Shown: positions 51,130-61,905 of the stretch, in pieces | Layout of the letters: the number at the start of each line of letters is the position of its first letter | Numbering within the stretch: position 1 is the stretch's first letter | From: Rhodamnia argentea | Lineage: Eukaryota > Streptophyta > Magnoliopsida > Myrtales > Myrtaceae | DNA: 64,000 bases | Reading direction: 5' to 3' | Assembly: GCF_020921035.1 (NCBI RefSeq) | Contig: NC_063158.1 | Location: 26,391,962 to 26,455,961 of the forward strand | Position numbers and translations under genes: made by a program | The notes under the pieces: generated by a model | What the model was told of the DNA's origin: nothing | Seen by the model: only the letters and a program-made list of their open reading frames with translations | The model's database searches: none

Positions 51130-53970
51130 TGTATGTCGTGAGTGGATGAATCCTATGCTTTACCTTCTTCTTGTGTTGTTGATTCTTCACGTGTAGGTGG
51201 TATGTCAAGTAAGGCAGCATAATTAATCTAGATCTTCTAGTCCTTCAAGTTCCAAGCAGCATTCGAACTCGACACCTCAATGGATCATGAGCTTCTTAGT
51301 TCTTAGGTTGTAGATGCGATGGCCTTTTGATTGGTTGCGGTAGCTGATGAATATTCCATTTTCTGTCTTTTCAACTAGCTTGCTCCTCTTTTGAGTAGGG
51401 TTGTAGACATAGCATATATAGCTGAGCACCTTGAGGTGCTTCACCGAAGGCTTTCGTTTGCTCCATGTTTCGACAAGAGTTTTATTTTGAATAGCTCTAG
51501 TTGGACACCTGTTTAAGATATATAAAGTTGTGAAGACTGCTTTTGCCTAGAACAAATTTGAAAGTCCTTTCTCCTTTAACACAGATTGACATCTCCATGA
51601 GGGTTCTATTCTTTCTTTCAGCTACTCTATTTTGCTCAGGGGTGTAACCGACAATGAATTGATGATGAACTCCTTCGTCTTAACGGAACTTGTTGAACTC
51701 CCTTGAATTTTATTTTGTGCATCTGTCGCTCCTTAGGACTTTGATTCTACAGCCACTTTGATTCTTGACGTGGATCTTGAATTTTCTCAAAATAGATAAA
51801 AATCTCTAATCTTTCGCGAAAAAGTAGGCCCATGTCATTCTCGTGTCAATGAATTGAATTAAAAATCTATTCTGATTGGCTTTAGTCGTCATTGGACCTT
51901 AGACATCCGTACGAACTAGTTCCAATGGCTTTTCAGCTCTCCATGCACCTTTAGATGGGAAGGACCGCCTTTGTTGTTTTTCAAAGAGGCAGCCTTAACA
52001 AACATTTGAAATTTTCAAAATGGCTAGAAAATCTATCATTGTGTATTTCTGATTGAGAATTTTTATCCCAACAAAATTGAAGTGGCCAAATCTTCGATGT
52101 CATAGCCATGACTCATCAAGATAAGCTTTCATGGCCATATTCCTAATATACTTCCATCGAATAGGAAAGTTCCTATTCTCCATTTTAATAGAGGCAATAA
52201 TATTTTGGGTCAATACCATGAAAAATCCCAAACCTGTATATCTATGACAAATTTATCCTAAACTATTTTTTGACCATGAAAAATCCTAAACCGATACACC
52301 TGTGATAAATTTATTCCAAAGTAATTTTTTGACCAAATAAAACTCCAAATTGGTACTCTTGTGACAAAATTTACCCCTAAACTAATTTTTTACCACAAAA
52401 ATTCTTAAACTGGTACAATTGTGACAAATTTACCATTCGTTAGGTTTCATTAAGTTAGGTTAATACATTGAATAATCCCAAAGCGATGCACTTATGACAA
52501 ACAGAAGGTAAAAATCCCAAACTAATATACTCGTCAATTGCCACTTATCATCGAAATCAATAATTTGACGACAAAATTTAACAGAAACTAATAGAAGGTA
52601 AATTTATCACGAGTATACTAGTTTGAGGTAAATTTATCACGAGTGTACCAATTTGAAATTTTTTGTGGTATTATTCCTAATATTTTTATATTAATAATGC
52701 AGGCATCTCCACTAAAATATAAAGAATATCCACTTTGCATAATTTGGCCCACACTCGAGATTTTGTGTAAGAATGGGGACTAAATATGCATTGTGAATAT
52801 AGTTTAGGCCTTTATTTGTTTCAACAACGGTAGTGCTTTTTCCTTTCACGTCGACTATTAGGCCGTTGCCCATTTTACTTGGGATTTCATCGATTTATCA
52901 ATATCGGGGAATATAGATTCAGCCCATGTCATATGATGGCTACAACCTATCAATGTACCAAGTGTCATTTTTCTTATCATTCGCCGTTTGGCCTGCATAA
53001 AATATATTATCTTTTTTTTCCTTTTCTTTATTATAGTTCTTGGCAATTTGTTTTCAAGCGACAATCTTTCTATACGTGGCCATATCTTTTACAAAAGCGA
53101 AATTGTGATTTACTTCTAAATCGGTAATCTTTCCCTAAATGATTAGTTTTCTTGCAAAAACCATAAAGTGGACATTTTTCCTTTTGTGAAATTTCTCCTC
53201 CTCTTTTATTTTTCCATGAGCTCTTTCCATTACTTTTAGATAGATGAGAGCGAATGTTTATTTTAGACTGAAATGCACGTTCAACTAAATCTTCATCTTG
53301 TGCCATTGGTCTTTTCTCGTGTGCTTCGAGAGAGCCAATTAATTCACTTACTGATAGAGTCTTTAAATCCTTAGTTGCTCTATGGTTGTAACAATAGGAC
53401 TGTATTTTCTATTAAGTGACACTCTTATTTTTCATACGACCCTCTGACTAGTGATTTAATATCCACATGATCTCATTTGATTAACTAGTTCTTTTAATTT
53501 TCCACAGTATTCTTGAACATTTTCATTTACTTTTATTTTAGAATTCTCAAATTCTGTTCTAAGAGTTTGAAGCCGAATAGTGCCTACCTTTTACGATCCT
53601 TGAAATTCTTCTCGTAGTATCTCCCAAGCCTAATTCGCCATATTTAACAGTTGCACCGTCTCACGGAGCCTCATAACCTTTCTCCATGATGTCCCATAAA
53701 TCTTGGGCCATCAGGAACATAGTTATTTTAATAAGCCAATAGTCGTAATCATTCCCATTGATAATGGGAATGAGAAATGAGGATGAAGCAGGTTTGCCAT
53801 GGATGTGGTGTCGGAAAATTTGGATGGGTAATTTAGTAACAGGTGGGTAGGAAAAACACCCAATAGTAACCAAAGACCTGATTCTGACACCACCGTTTGT
53901 TTCTGCAGAAGGGTAGGTTGGCTTTTGGAGAGTGTGTGCAAGAGTATATGCGTGAGTTGTTCCCGCTACT
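51130..53970 (-). mobile_element. Degenerate Ty1/copia element with a nested foldback
   Basis: Read on the minus strand the order is gag then pol. Gag N-terminus (NGNDYDYWLIKITMFLMAQD) is near 53700-53800. A zinc-knuckle region (CPLYGFCKKTNHLGKDYRF, then FCKRYGH) is near 53075-53190. A protease remnant GCSHHMTWAES, with the catalytic Asp region lost, is near 52925. Integrase core (VGYTPEQNRVAERKNRTLME) is near 51600-51650 and integrase C-terminal sequence runs to about 51200. Multiple stops and frameshifts occur and no LTRs were found. It is inserted in the PMEI array between units 4 and 5, after a shared ACCATCAAGTCAAGTGTA. Confidence 0.75.
52204..52684. repeat. Foldback element, family A, copy 3, nested in copia
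   Basis: The left arm has four units of about 45 bp (GACCATGAAAAATCCTAAAC, then GTGACAAATTTACC types) and the right arm holds two inverted units (GGTAAATTTATCACGAGT). Outer ends TCAATACCATGAAAAATCCC and TTTTTTGTGGTATTATTCC mirror each other. It splits the copia protease from its integrase, so it arrived after that element. Confidence 0.7.
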
Positions 53971-54193
53971 TCAATCTAATGAGTAACAATAAGGCAAATG
54001 AACAAAGATTGACATGAATTTGCAAGGAAATGAAGGCTCAAGGGAAATGTTTATTAATAGTTTTTGGATCACTTCTTTCACTGTTAATCGTGGGAATTTT
54101 ACATCTCTCGTTGCTACTTAAGCAGAGATTTTGCTGGGCTCCTGTAAGCACGATTCAACCATTCCCCAAAGTTCAGTTAGAGGAAAGAGAACG

Positions 54194-54778
54194 ATGGTAA
54201 CATCTTATGCTCTTCTTCTCTTCTGCAATCTCACATTGTTCGCCTTTCTTGCGTCAATCATCATTGAATCCTCAATCGTCAGTGCCGATTCCAGGCTAGT
54301 CGAGGAGCTCTGCAACCAAACACAAGATTACAAATTTTGTAAGGATGCTCTTGACTCTGATCTGCGCACACCGGGTGCTGATGTGGTCACACTTGCCTAT
54401 GTAGCCTTCGGCTTGGCGTATAGCAACGCTTCGAGCACCCAAGACCATATAACTTCCCTGCTAAGTAATTCGACCGGTCCAGTGCACCAGCACCTCGAGC
54501 AATGCCAAGGAGATTATTTTACGGCCATCGCGGCAATTCAAGATGCTTTAACCGACTTGGACTCGGAGAAGTATGGCAGCTTGACCTACTTTTCTTCTAC
54601 GATAGGCAACCAAGCGGAGGACTGTGAATCGGCCTTTAAGGGTACAAAATCTCCGTTGACCGATAGCAACAACGATCTTAACAGGCTTTCGGTGATTTGT
54701 GTTGCTATTGCAGAATGGCTCGCAGCTCGACCTAGAACAAGGTGTATCGGTTTTAGAGTCGGTCGGTTCCTGGCCTAG
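54194..54778 (+). CDS. PMEI-like protein, copy 5, with stop-loss C-terminal extension
   Basis: Intronless, 194 aa from the ATG at 54194, which matches the start of the other copies (MVTSYALLLFCNLTLFAFLA). Signal peptide, both cysteine pairs (EELCNQTQDYKFCKDAL; EQCQGDYFTA and AEDCESAF) and the final helix CVAIAEWLA are intact. Where copy 1 ends with TGA followed by CCTAGAA, this copy has CGA CCTAGAA: the stop became arginine and translation runs 16 residues into a GGTTCC-rich repeat insert (about 54740-54866), ending GRFLA. It is the last copy before the gypsy element. Folding of the bundle is probably unaffected; the tail is new. Confidence 0.82.
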   Translation: MVTSYALLLFCNLTLFAFLASIIIESSIVSADSRLVEELCNQTQDYKFCKDALDSDLRTPGADVVTLAYVAFGLAYSNASSTQDHITSLLSNSTGPVHQHLEQCQGDYFTAIAAIQDALTDLDSEKYGSLTYFSSTIGNQAEDCESAFKGTKSPLTDSNNDLNRLSVICVAIAEWLAARPRTRCIGFRVGRFLA

Positions 54779-55005
54779 AACTGGGAACCGGACGGATCAT
54801 TCTAGAACCATTGGCTCTAGTCCAGTTCACGGTTCTACTAGGGAACCGGCTGATTTTAATAACTAAAAATCACACAATTTCACTAATAAAACAGTTTTTT
54901 TATCAAGTTGTTATGTTCTTTGTTCATGGAGACCCCGGTTTGATTTTTTATGGTTGGAAAAGTGTTTTTTTTTCTCCTTCTTTTCGTAAAAGAGGCTTCA
55001 AAACC

Positions 55006-57954
55006 TGTCACGCCCCGACTCTCGAGCTCGCGACATCCCTACCTTACTCGCCTCGGGTCATGAATGATAGCATCCCGGGTAGGCTATCGACCTACGAAAA
55101 ATTTCGGCGCATGCGGAACGTGCAACTCCCAAACAAACAAAATCAGCGGGGATAGTTCGGTAGGAAAACACCACAGTCAATTCACAAAAGACAATTTCAT
55201 TAAACGGTCAAAGTGACGAATCTTAACACTACTGAGCTACAGTAAATATGTACAACCCCATTCTTCGGGGCGGCTCACTAAGACCTCAAAAAGACACAAG
55301 GTCGGGTAAGGTTAATCCTTCGTCTACTCCCAAAAATCCTACCACAATCCTCTCGGTTTAACGTCCACGGCCTTCAAGATCGCTTCGAAAATTGTTAACC
55401 ACGACGGGGTGAGAAATTAATCTCGGTGAGCCAACGCCTAAGCTCGGTTAGGACGTTGATTCGCTCAGACACCCTAATAAGCAGCCACATCAACACAGAA
55501 TAGATATTTCAACTACATGCAAGCTTACCCTCCCGGGCCACATAATGCAATGCGGACTTGACTTAGCATCCCAACCAACCAAACCGATTCAACACCAACC
55601 GAAAAGCATTACAGCACTTGCATGCACAGGACACCACACGTAGTCCATTTATTAATCGGTGACCCACGCGACGGGCGTGGTTGGCGCACACGACCGGTGT
55701 GGCCCCAACACTACGACCGGCGGTGTCTACCGGCGGGACCGGGCATCGTCCCTTACTTCCGGCGACGGCGAGCGAAAGCTATGTATCTGTGCGTAAGCGG
55801 CACGGCATAGCAGACAGGCATTCCAAAAGGAGCGCCGGTCCGTCACAAGCTGCGACCGGCATCCGACAATTCGTGTGATCCGTACGGCGCACGGGCACGA
55901 ATTGACGTGCTTCGACAAGTCGTGTGGTTCCGTACGACCGGCACAGTACTAACTTGTCGGGATCCCGTACGGCGGCACGGTTTACACCCATCATATGACC
56001 ACTCAAGCACATCCGACAACCAGCCAGTTCATTTCTTGGATTTAGGTCGAATGCTCATACTCACATGTTCAAATGCTTGGCCCAAGGCCGTTTTCGTGCA
56101 AAAACATGCAATTTTATCTCATACGTGGTCACATGAATGCGCAATTTAAATCGATTGTCACACCAGGCAATTTGGGGCGACTAACTTCTAATCGGACCCC
56201 TACGGCAATCAACAACCAAAGCGGCACTCACGGCCAATAATTCAATAATTAAATTAATCAATTGCAGCGAGTCGATTATCAATCCCAATTTCAATTCCAA
56301 TTGCGCACTCGTCTCTGACCTATCGCTCGCTCGCGATCAATCAATGCAAACAATCGGATCAATCAATCAATCTAATATAATTAGACATAGAATCCTAACT
56401 AATTAGACCAACTTAACCAATTAGGACCATTGAACCTAAACCAAATTTCTAACCTAAACCGGCCCTAATTGAGCTACCTAAACACCTAATAATCTAATTA
56501 AACTAATCCGAACGCAATTAGCGTCCTAACCAAGAGTTAGGGGCTAACTCACAATTTTAAAAGCTCGGGCGGTCTCAACTCGAGCGGCGGCGACGCGAAC
56601 TCGGCCCGGCCCGACGGCGACGACGAAACACGGCCCGATCCACTTAACTCCGGGGCTTCTAATTTGGTTAAAGGCGGGCCAAAGACTTGGCGACACCTCG
56701 GGACGACGGCGGGGCTCGGGGTTAGCGGCCGGTTCTGGAGCCGGCCGGGCAATGACCGGCCGGCGTGAACAATGCCGGGCGGAAAAAGGGCAGCAAGTAA
56801 CAACGGGGGAAACGGGCTGTTCCGAGGGGGTTCCAGGCGTCCAAAGTTGGGGAAAAGCTTAGCCAACGTCGGGGGTCTCCGGGGAGGGCTGTAGGTGGCG
56901 GGTGGCAGGCGATAGGTGGCCGGAGGCGGCGGTTCCAAGCTGCCCTGAGAACCGGTGCAAGTAAAACGGGCGGTTTCAAAAAATAAGGGAGGTGATCTCC
57001 GGGCTGTTCGGAGCTCTACGGGCTGCGACCAACCTCCGGTGGCCTTGGGGGAAGATGTGGGGTCGAGGTGGTCGTTCGGGGTGGTTTGGGGTGGCGGAAT
57101 CGGCGGAGGGCGCTGGAACGTGAGGCGGTGGTTGGGCGACACAAAAACGGGCGGGTGGGTCGCCGGGGCTGTTGCGGGGCTGAATCGCGGCTCTGCGGCG
57201 GCTCACGGCGGTGGGGTGGCTTCACGGAGGTAGAGAGGGAGATGGGATGGTGGTAGGTGGCGGTCGGAAGCGGCTCGGGGCGGCCGGCACAGCTCGGGCA
57301 GCCCTGAACCCGAAACAGCGAGGGGACAGGGGCTTCTGGCCGCTGCTCGGCGGCGAACAACGGCCGAAGCGGAGGCGGAGCGGCGGCGGAGGGTGGGCTG
57401 GAGGTGCGTGGTGGTGGTTGGGGTGTTGGTCGCACAAAAATGACCAAGGAAGAAGAGGATGTCTTTGGTTCTCGGAGGGGGTCGTGCACAACACGGAGGA
57501 GAGAGAGGCGGACGGGAAAGAGAGGAGGGGAGGGAGAGAGAGAGAGAAAAGTCACGTGGGTTTGACTAGGGGCTGATCGGGTTTGAATGGGTGGGGCCCA
57601 CAGGTCACTCAAAATTAATGGTTTTTGGCTTATATGTATAATATCCAAGGGCGGTTACGTATTTTGACAAATCGGAATTTGGTTGGATTTTTGGCTCAAT
57701 CGATTAGGACTGAAATTTGGATTTTCACGGGCTAGGTTCGGTCCGGAAAATTTTAGGCGCGAGGATTAAAAATCCTAAGTCGCGGCGACCACCGGTTTCG
57801 AGACCCAATCGAAACCGAACGACATTTCGGGACTCGTCCAAATTTGTCGTTTACGTCCTTGCGATCCAAAAATTTGCACCGACTAAAATTCAATTCTCTC
57901 CCTTTTTATTGAATTCGGGCAAATTTACATAGGCCAAATTTCCCGGGCGTCACA
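55006..57954 (-). repeat. 3' LTR of the gypsy element (2949 bp)
   Basis: On the plus strand it starts TGTCACGCCCCGACTC and ends GCGTCACA, so in element sense it runs TGTGACGC..GCGTGACA. About 440 bp at its left end repeat at 61906 with some 13-16 differences. It includes a GC-rich stretch (56550-57560) full of proline-rich pseudo-ORFs. A minus-strand TATA candidate (ATTATACATATAAGCC) lies near 57620-57640, ahead of a CT-rich leader. Confidence 0.88.
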
Positions 57955-57970
57955 ACTCTCCCCACCTTAG
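57955..57970 (-). other. Polypurine tract of the gypsy element
   Basis: Minus strand reads TAAGGTGGGGAGAGTT immediately before the LTR start TGTGACG, the normal position for priming plus-strand DNA synthesis. Confidence 0.8.
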
Positions 57971-57999
57971 GAAATTTCGTCCCCGAAATTCAAGTACGA

Positions 58000-58380
58000 T
58001 TACAACTCTTCAAAAAGATATAGATAGCTACTCTTCATAACTTCTTCGTTCTCCCATGTAGCTCCTTCGGTTCCATGGTGTTGCCAAACCACTTTGACTA
58101 GCGGAATAGTCTTACTCCGGAGCACTTGTTCTTTCCTATCCATGATCCCGATTGGGTATTCCACGTACCCAGCTCGCTCATCTAGCTCAATTTCCTCATA
58201 ACTCAGCACATGAGCAAGGTCTGGTTCATACTTTCTTAACATTGACACGTGTAATACCTTATGTACTTGAGCCAGTCTTGACGGCGGTGCAAAACGACAT
58301 GCCAGATTTCCAATCCACTCCAAAATCTCGAAAGGCCCAATATACCTAGGGCTCAACTTTCCTTTCTCGTTCCACGTATG
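58000..58380 (-). CDS. Gypsy integrase C-terminal domain with chromodomain-like tail (remnant)
   Basis: Starts within KLSPRYIGPFEILEWIGN and includes HVSMLRKYEPD, HVLSYEEIELD, IMDRKEQVLRSKTIPLVKV and WQHHGTEGATWENEE, the standard end of chromovirus integrases. Upstream of the KLSPRYIGPF start the frame and homology end abruptly, marking a deletion breakpoint that removed the rest of pol. Confidence 0.85.
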   Translation of the reverse strand, partial: HTWNEKGKLSPRYIGPFEILEWIGNLACRFAPPSRLAQVHKVLHVSMLRKYEPDLAHVLSYEEIELDERAGYVEYPIGIMDRKEQVLRSKTIPLVKVVWQHHGTEGATWENEEVMKSSYLYLFEEL

Positions 58381-59394
58381 CCAATTTCAATCAACACTAA
58401 TGGTAATTTGAGCATTCTATTTAAATGGGCAAGGTCAAATACTAATTGGTTCTTTCTTAACACTCCAAGATTGGAACTATCACTGGCAACCATTGGGATA
58501 TTCATAGAATCATTGACTTCAGGTACCCATTTGAACTAGGGTCGGACCACTCATTCCGCCATGACAGTTCGGCTCACGGACAATCGACGAGTCGAGGGCC
58601 ACCTTGATTATCTCGATTTAGGGTTGGAATCACCCGTTCCTAGACCGATGGTAAAGTCAAGTACTATCGAGATCACCTCTCATGACCAATTCAAATTGAT
58701 GCGGGATTGGTTCGTCTCGACCCGTATTCTTCCAACACGCGTCACTCGATCCGGGGTGATCAGTCCTTGACCCGTCCGCGGCTGGTACGGGGTTCTAGTA
58801 CAATTCGTCCCTCACTGGATCAATGGCCTACTTGTCTGTCAATCAATGTTAGCTCGTAGCTCACACCACAGATCAATCCCTAGTGACTTCGGGGTGATCC
58901 TATGGGTGACTTACAGCTAAACAAGATTAACTCAAATCGATCCATGCACGATTCAAGGTCGTCACACAGTCGAACCTCAATCAACGGCGCAACCGACTAG
59001 CACATTAAGCCATGATCCATGCCGAAGGTGACTTCTAACCTCTCGGTGGCCTCCCTCACTCTTGGTCGTCACTCGTGAATGGTCCGAGTGTATAGCAAAA
59101 CTCTTGTAATCATCATCTCGTTCAGCTCCATGGTTTCACCTGACTTTCGCTACGTATTCCAATCGGTTGTCTTCCTGAATTGCCACATCTCGCAATCTTA
59201 ACCTTTTATCAAGTTGGCACCGATCCTAACGACTTATAGAGCTAGTTGGCAAATCTCATCCTACCGTCAACTCATAACTTGCCATTACGAACCTTTCCCG
59301 TTCGTTTCTACAATTTCTCATTCCTCATATTGCCCGAGGCTCCATTAGTTAAGGCATGCCAGTAAAGCGGTTTGCAACATCTATAAAGCATAAG
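58381..59394 (-). other. Non-coding spacer inside the gypsy element
   Basis: Moderate GC content; no recognisable gag-pol or host protein on either strand. It may be filler typical of non-autonomous derivatives. The region from about 59280 to 59394 could be a decayed extension of the NRPE1 fragment, but I could not confirm homology. Confidence 0.4.
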
Positions 59395-60060
59395 AAATAT
59401 TTTCTCTTCAGCGACAACGGGGAATCGGTTACTAGTTGCAGACTTAGATTGTCACCATGTGAGCTCAAGACTCGCATTTCTTCTTGAAAAGAGTTTTACT
59501 ATCTCGGCCTTTGCGGGTGCCGACTTGGGATAGAACGGGTGGATACAATCGCCGTCGAAGTCAGTACTAAGAGGTGTACGGACCAAGGGATTTATCTTCA
59601 CGGTATGATCATCGTGTACATAAACCAATATTGCTTGTAAAATGTACTTATGTGTAGCTGGCGGCCTATTGATAAACACGATGTTCCCATCCATAATCCC
59701 GCAATGGATGACTTAGCCAAGCCTCAAAGAGGTATGCCCTTTGGAATCCTCTCTAAGTGGATACATAGTTGAACCATCTTTGTGTGCTCGACATAGCTTC
59801 TTGTTGGCCAGATTCTGCATATAATTCATGTTACAAATAGTGACCTTCTCCTCAAATGTCATTCTCTGCGCCATCTTAGTAAGAACGCCTACTTCATTGA
59901 CCTTCTTAAGGGCGTCACTAATGACCACTGCGAGAGAAAATCCTGAGCCTTCTCACGATCAATAGCGTCCTCATTTGTCAAGCCCCGCTATGGTAGCGTA
60001 GTTATTAGCTCATTACCAATCCTATAACGTGTATCGATATCTCGAGATGCCTCTGCACTA
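59395..60060 (-). pseudogene. NRPE1: Captured fragment of NRPE1 (RNA polymerase V largest subunit)
   Basis: Element-sense reading shows, in order, ASRDIDTRYRIG; MRTLLIVRR and FSRSG in one frame; VVISDALKKVNEVGVLTKMA; QRMTFEEKVTICN; LANKKLCRAHKDGS; DSKGHTSLRLG; MDGNIVFINRPPATHKY; VYVHDDHTVKINPL; STDFDGDCIHPFYPKS; AKAEIVKLFS; then, after a frameshift, SSHGDNLSLQLVTDSPLSLK. DFDGD is the catalytic magnesium motif of the largest RNA polymerase subunit, and the following FYP phrase fits Pol V rather than Pol II or Pol IV. Disabled by a stop at the RLG|VIH junction and at least two frameshifts. No intron interrupts the segment. Pol V acts in RNA-directed DNA methylation of transposons. Confidence 0.85.
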
Positions 60061-60659
60061 CTTACCTCATCAATCGAGGCTATCAACCAAAATCAATAAC
60101 TTAAACTTATGGAGATGCCGCACCAATTTCGGACTCATACTCTACGAGTATCAGTTACTCCAATTCCATATCCATAATCCCTTCAAATGGGATACTCATT
60201 GATTCCCACGACTCAAGCTGAATCTTTGCCTTCCGAGGCTTGATCTATAACAACCCAAAATTTCAATCATAAAGTCCCGCTATTTTCCCATCCTTAAAAG
60301 AACTGTTCATCCCACTACTTCTATCAGCTTTAATTCAAGCTTAAAACTTCATGATTCTCGCTAGCTTTCTTGCGTAGCTTAATCATTTTACCAACCAGAA
60401 GTATTGACGGAAGTTGATAGTTGAAACCATCAAGATACAGCACGAGTTCAAACTTTCGTAATCCATAAAAGTACCAGTCACCTTATTACAACTCATATGC
60501 GTAAGTCGAGTTTAACAAAAGTTCTTCTTATCTCGACTAGTCCTAGCTAACCTATAGCCAGGATATTCTACCACGAACGTCATCCTATCTCTATGCTTGG
60601 GACCGATTCTGAAGATCCCGTGATACGTTTTCCTCCAGGCTGTTTCCCTTGTGGCCTAT
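60061..60659 (-). other. Non-coding spacer between gag and the NRPE1 fragment
   Basis: AT-richer than gag, with no recognisable protein on either strand. This is where protease and reverse transcriptase would be expected in a full element. Confidence 0.45.
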
Positions 60660-61699
60660 TCCGCTGTCTCTGCGGGCAGTCTCTCACTTGATGACCAAAC
60701 TGGCCACATCCAAAACATGCCCCTCCTCTAAACGGGCACGGACCGGGTCCATGCCTTTAGCGGCATAAGTGACATGCTCCATCTTGGCGGAACATCGGCT
60801 AACGATCGCCCCTCTTCTGTTGGGCGGGATGTGGTGTCTACCACTAGGCATCGGCCTCTTTCCTTGCCGAATGTCCCTTCTGTACGAAGGTACAAACCAC
60901 GATCCAGTTGCGGCAGCCCTTTTAGCGAGATCACGTTCTACCATCTGCGCCTTCTCATACAGGTCGTCATAATCCTTCGGGTTGAGCGGCACCAACACGC
61001 TCTTGATCTCCGGTTTCAGCCCATCCCTGAATCTTCTTGCCCTATCCACGGGGTCCTCTATCATTCTTGGGGCATACTTTGACAAATCAGCAAATCTCGC
61101 CTCATATTCATCCATTGACAGTGATTCGACGCGGGCGAAGGAACTCAACCATCTTCCTGTTCCCTCGCAATTACGAGAAGTACTTTCAGTTAAAGGTCTC
61201 CACGAAGGCATTCCACGCCGGAACCGTACCTTCGGGAAAGACTCGCTCCTTAGAAGCTCTCCACCATGTACTCGCATTCCCCCGCAATTGATAAACGGCC
61301 AAAGTGACCTTATCCTCCTCGGTACACCTCACAGGCAAACGCCTTCTCTAACTCCTCGATCCACGAGGTAGCAGGCTTCGTGGTCTCCGCTCCCGGAGAA
61401 CTTGGGCGGCTTCAATTTCGGAAATTGTTCCACTAACTTATGTGCTTGATGTCCAACATTTGCTGCTCCAATTGGCACGTTTCCTCGTGGTGGTGCCAGG
61501 ACGGTAGCATTCGGTTTCTTACTTGCTGCCCCATAAGGTCTCCAATGGCTCCCAGTGCTTGGAGAATCCCAGCCATAGTCGACTCTTGCCCAACCGGCTC
61601 TGCAGCGCGCGGCGCTCTTTCTTCCTCTAGAATCTCCCCTATCGGCTCGACGGGCCGGTCCGAGGTCCCTCGGGGTGCTCTTCTACCACGTGCGCTCAT
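60660..61699 (-). CDS. Degenerate gypsy gag
   Basis: N-terminal part from 61699 (MSARGRRAPRGTSDRPVEPI, later MAGILQALGAIGDLMGQQV). The capsid-like part lies at 60684-61277 (LSMDEYEARFADLSKYAPRM, RARRFRDGLKPEIKSVL, DYDDLYEKAQMVERDLAKR). A CCHC zinc knuckle, CGQFGHQVRDC with its preceding CFG, lies near 60677-60718 in a shifted frame. At least two frameshifts separate these parts, so no full Gag is made. Gag domains rather than pol are the best-kept coding sequence in the element. Confidence 0.8.
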
Positions 61700-61878
61700 T
61701 TTGCAGGCAAATTACGGAGTCCCGCATACCCGAGGAGCAAAGCGCGGTCGAAGGCGGCCCCACAACTTAAATCCCGTAAATCAACAAATACATGCACAAC
61801 GTTTATTAACCCACTAACTATCCCAATCTCAATCGCTCCTTATCACCCGAGCCAATGACCGGATGGATCGGGGCGACC

Positions 61879-61892
61879 TTGCTCTGATACCA
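61879..61892 (-). other. tRNA-Met-type primer binding site
   Basis: Minus strand reads TGGTATCAGAGCAA, matching the usual plant initiator-Met PBS core TGGTATCAGAGC, 13 bp inside the end of the 5' LTR. Confidence 0.85.
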
Positions 61893-61905
61893 CCTTGGGC
61901 GGGGA

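Larger units (their letters stand above)
34380..55005. repeat. Tandem array of PMEI-containing duplication units
   Basis: Several non-coding landmarks recur in the same order. TGCACATTTG..ACAAACC is near 34430, 42870 and 50255. GTGGGGCTTTGAC..GACATGTC is near 34617, 43061 and 50440. AGAGATGCTTATC is near 35271, 39445, 43609 and 51078. GAATCGGACAAT is near 35706, 39879 and 44007. The promoter plus PMEI coding sequence is at 37.2, 41.4, 45.9 (truncated), 49.0 and 54.1 kb, and AAAAGAGGCTTCAAA follows each intact copy. Units are roughly 4 kb before insertions. The gypsy element at 55006 cuts the last unit just after AAAAGAGGCTTCAAA. Confidence 0.8.

Noticed and set aside
57016-57648. 210-codon proline-rich ORF (minus) in the gypsy LTR, with overlapping ORFs on both strands
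   Set aside because: Lies in a GC-rich LTR segment where long ORFs arise by composition; no domain and no start context.
59395-60060. Fragment as ordinary gypsy pol sequence, or as Pol IV (NRPD1)
   Set aside because: DFDGDCIHPFYPKS and the surrounding motifs belong to an RNA polymerase largest subunit, and the FYP phrase after DFDGD fits Pol V better than Pol IV.
61879-61892. A tRNA-Met gene
   Set aside because: Only a 14-base match to a tRNA 3' end, in the primer-site position of an LTR element; no cloverleaf.
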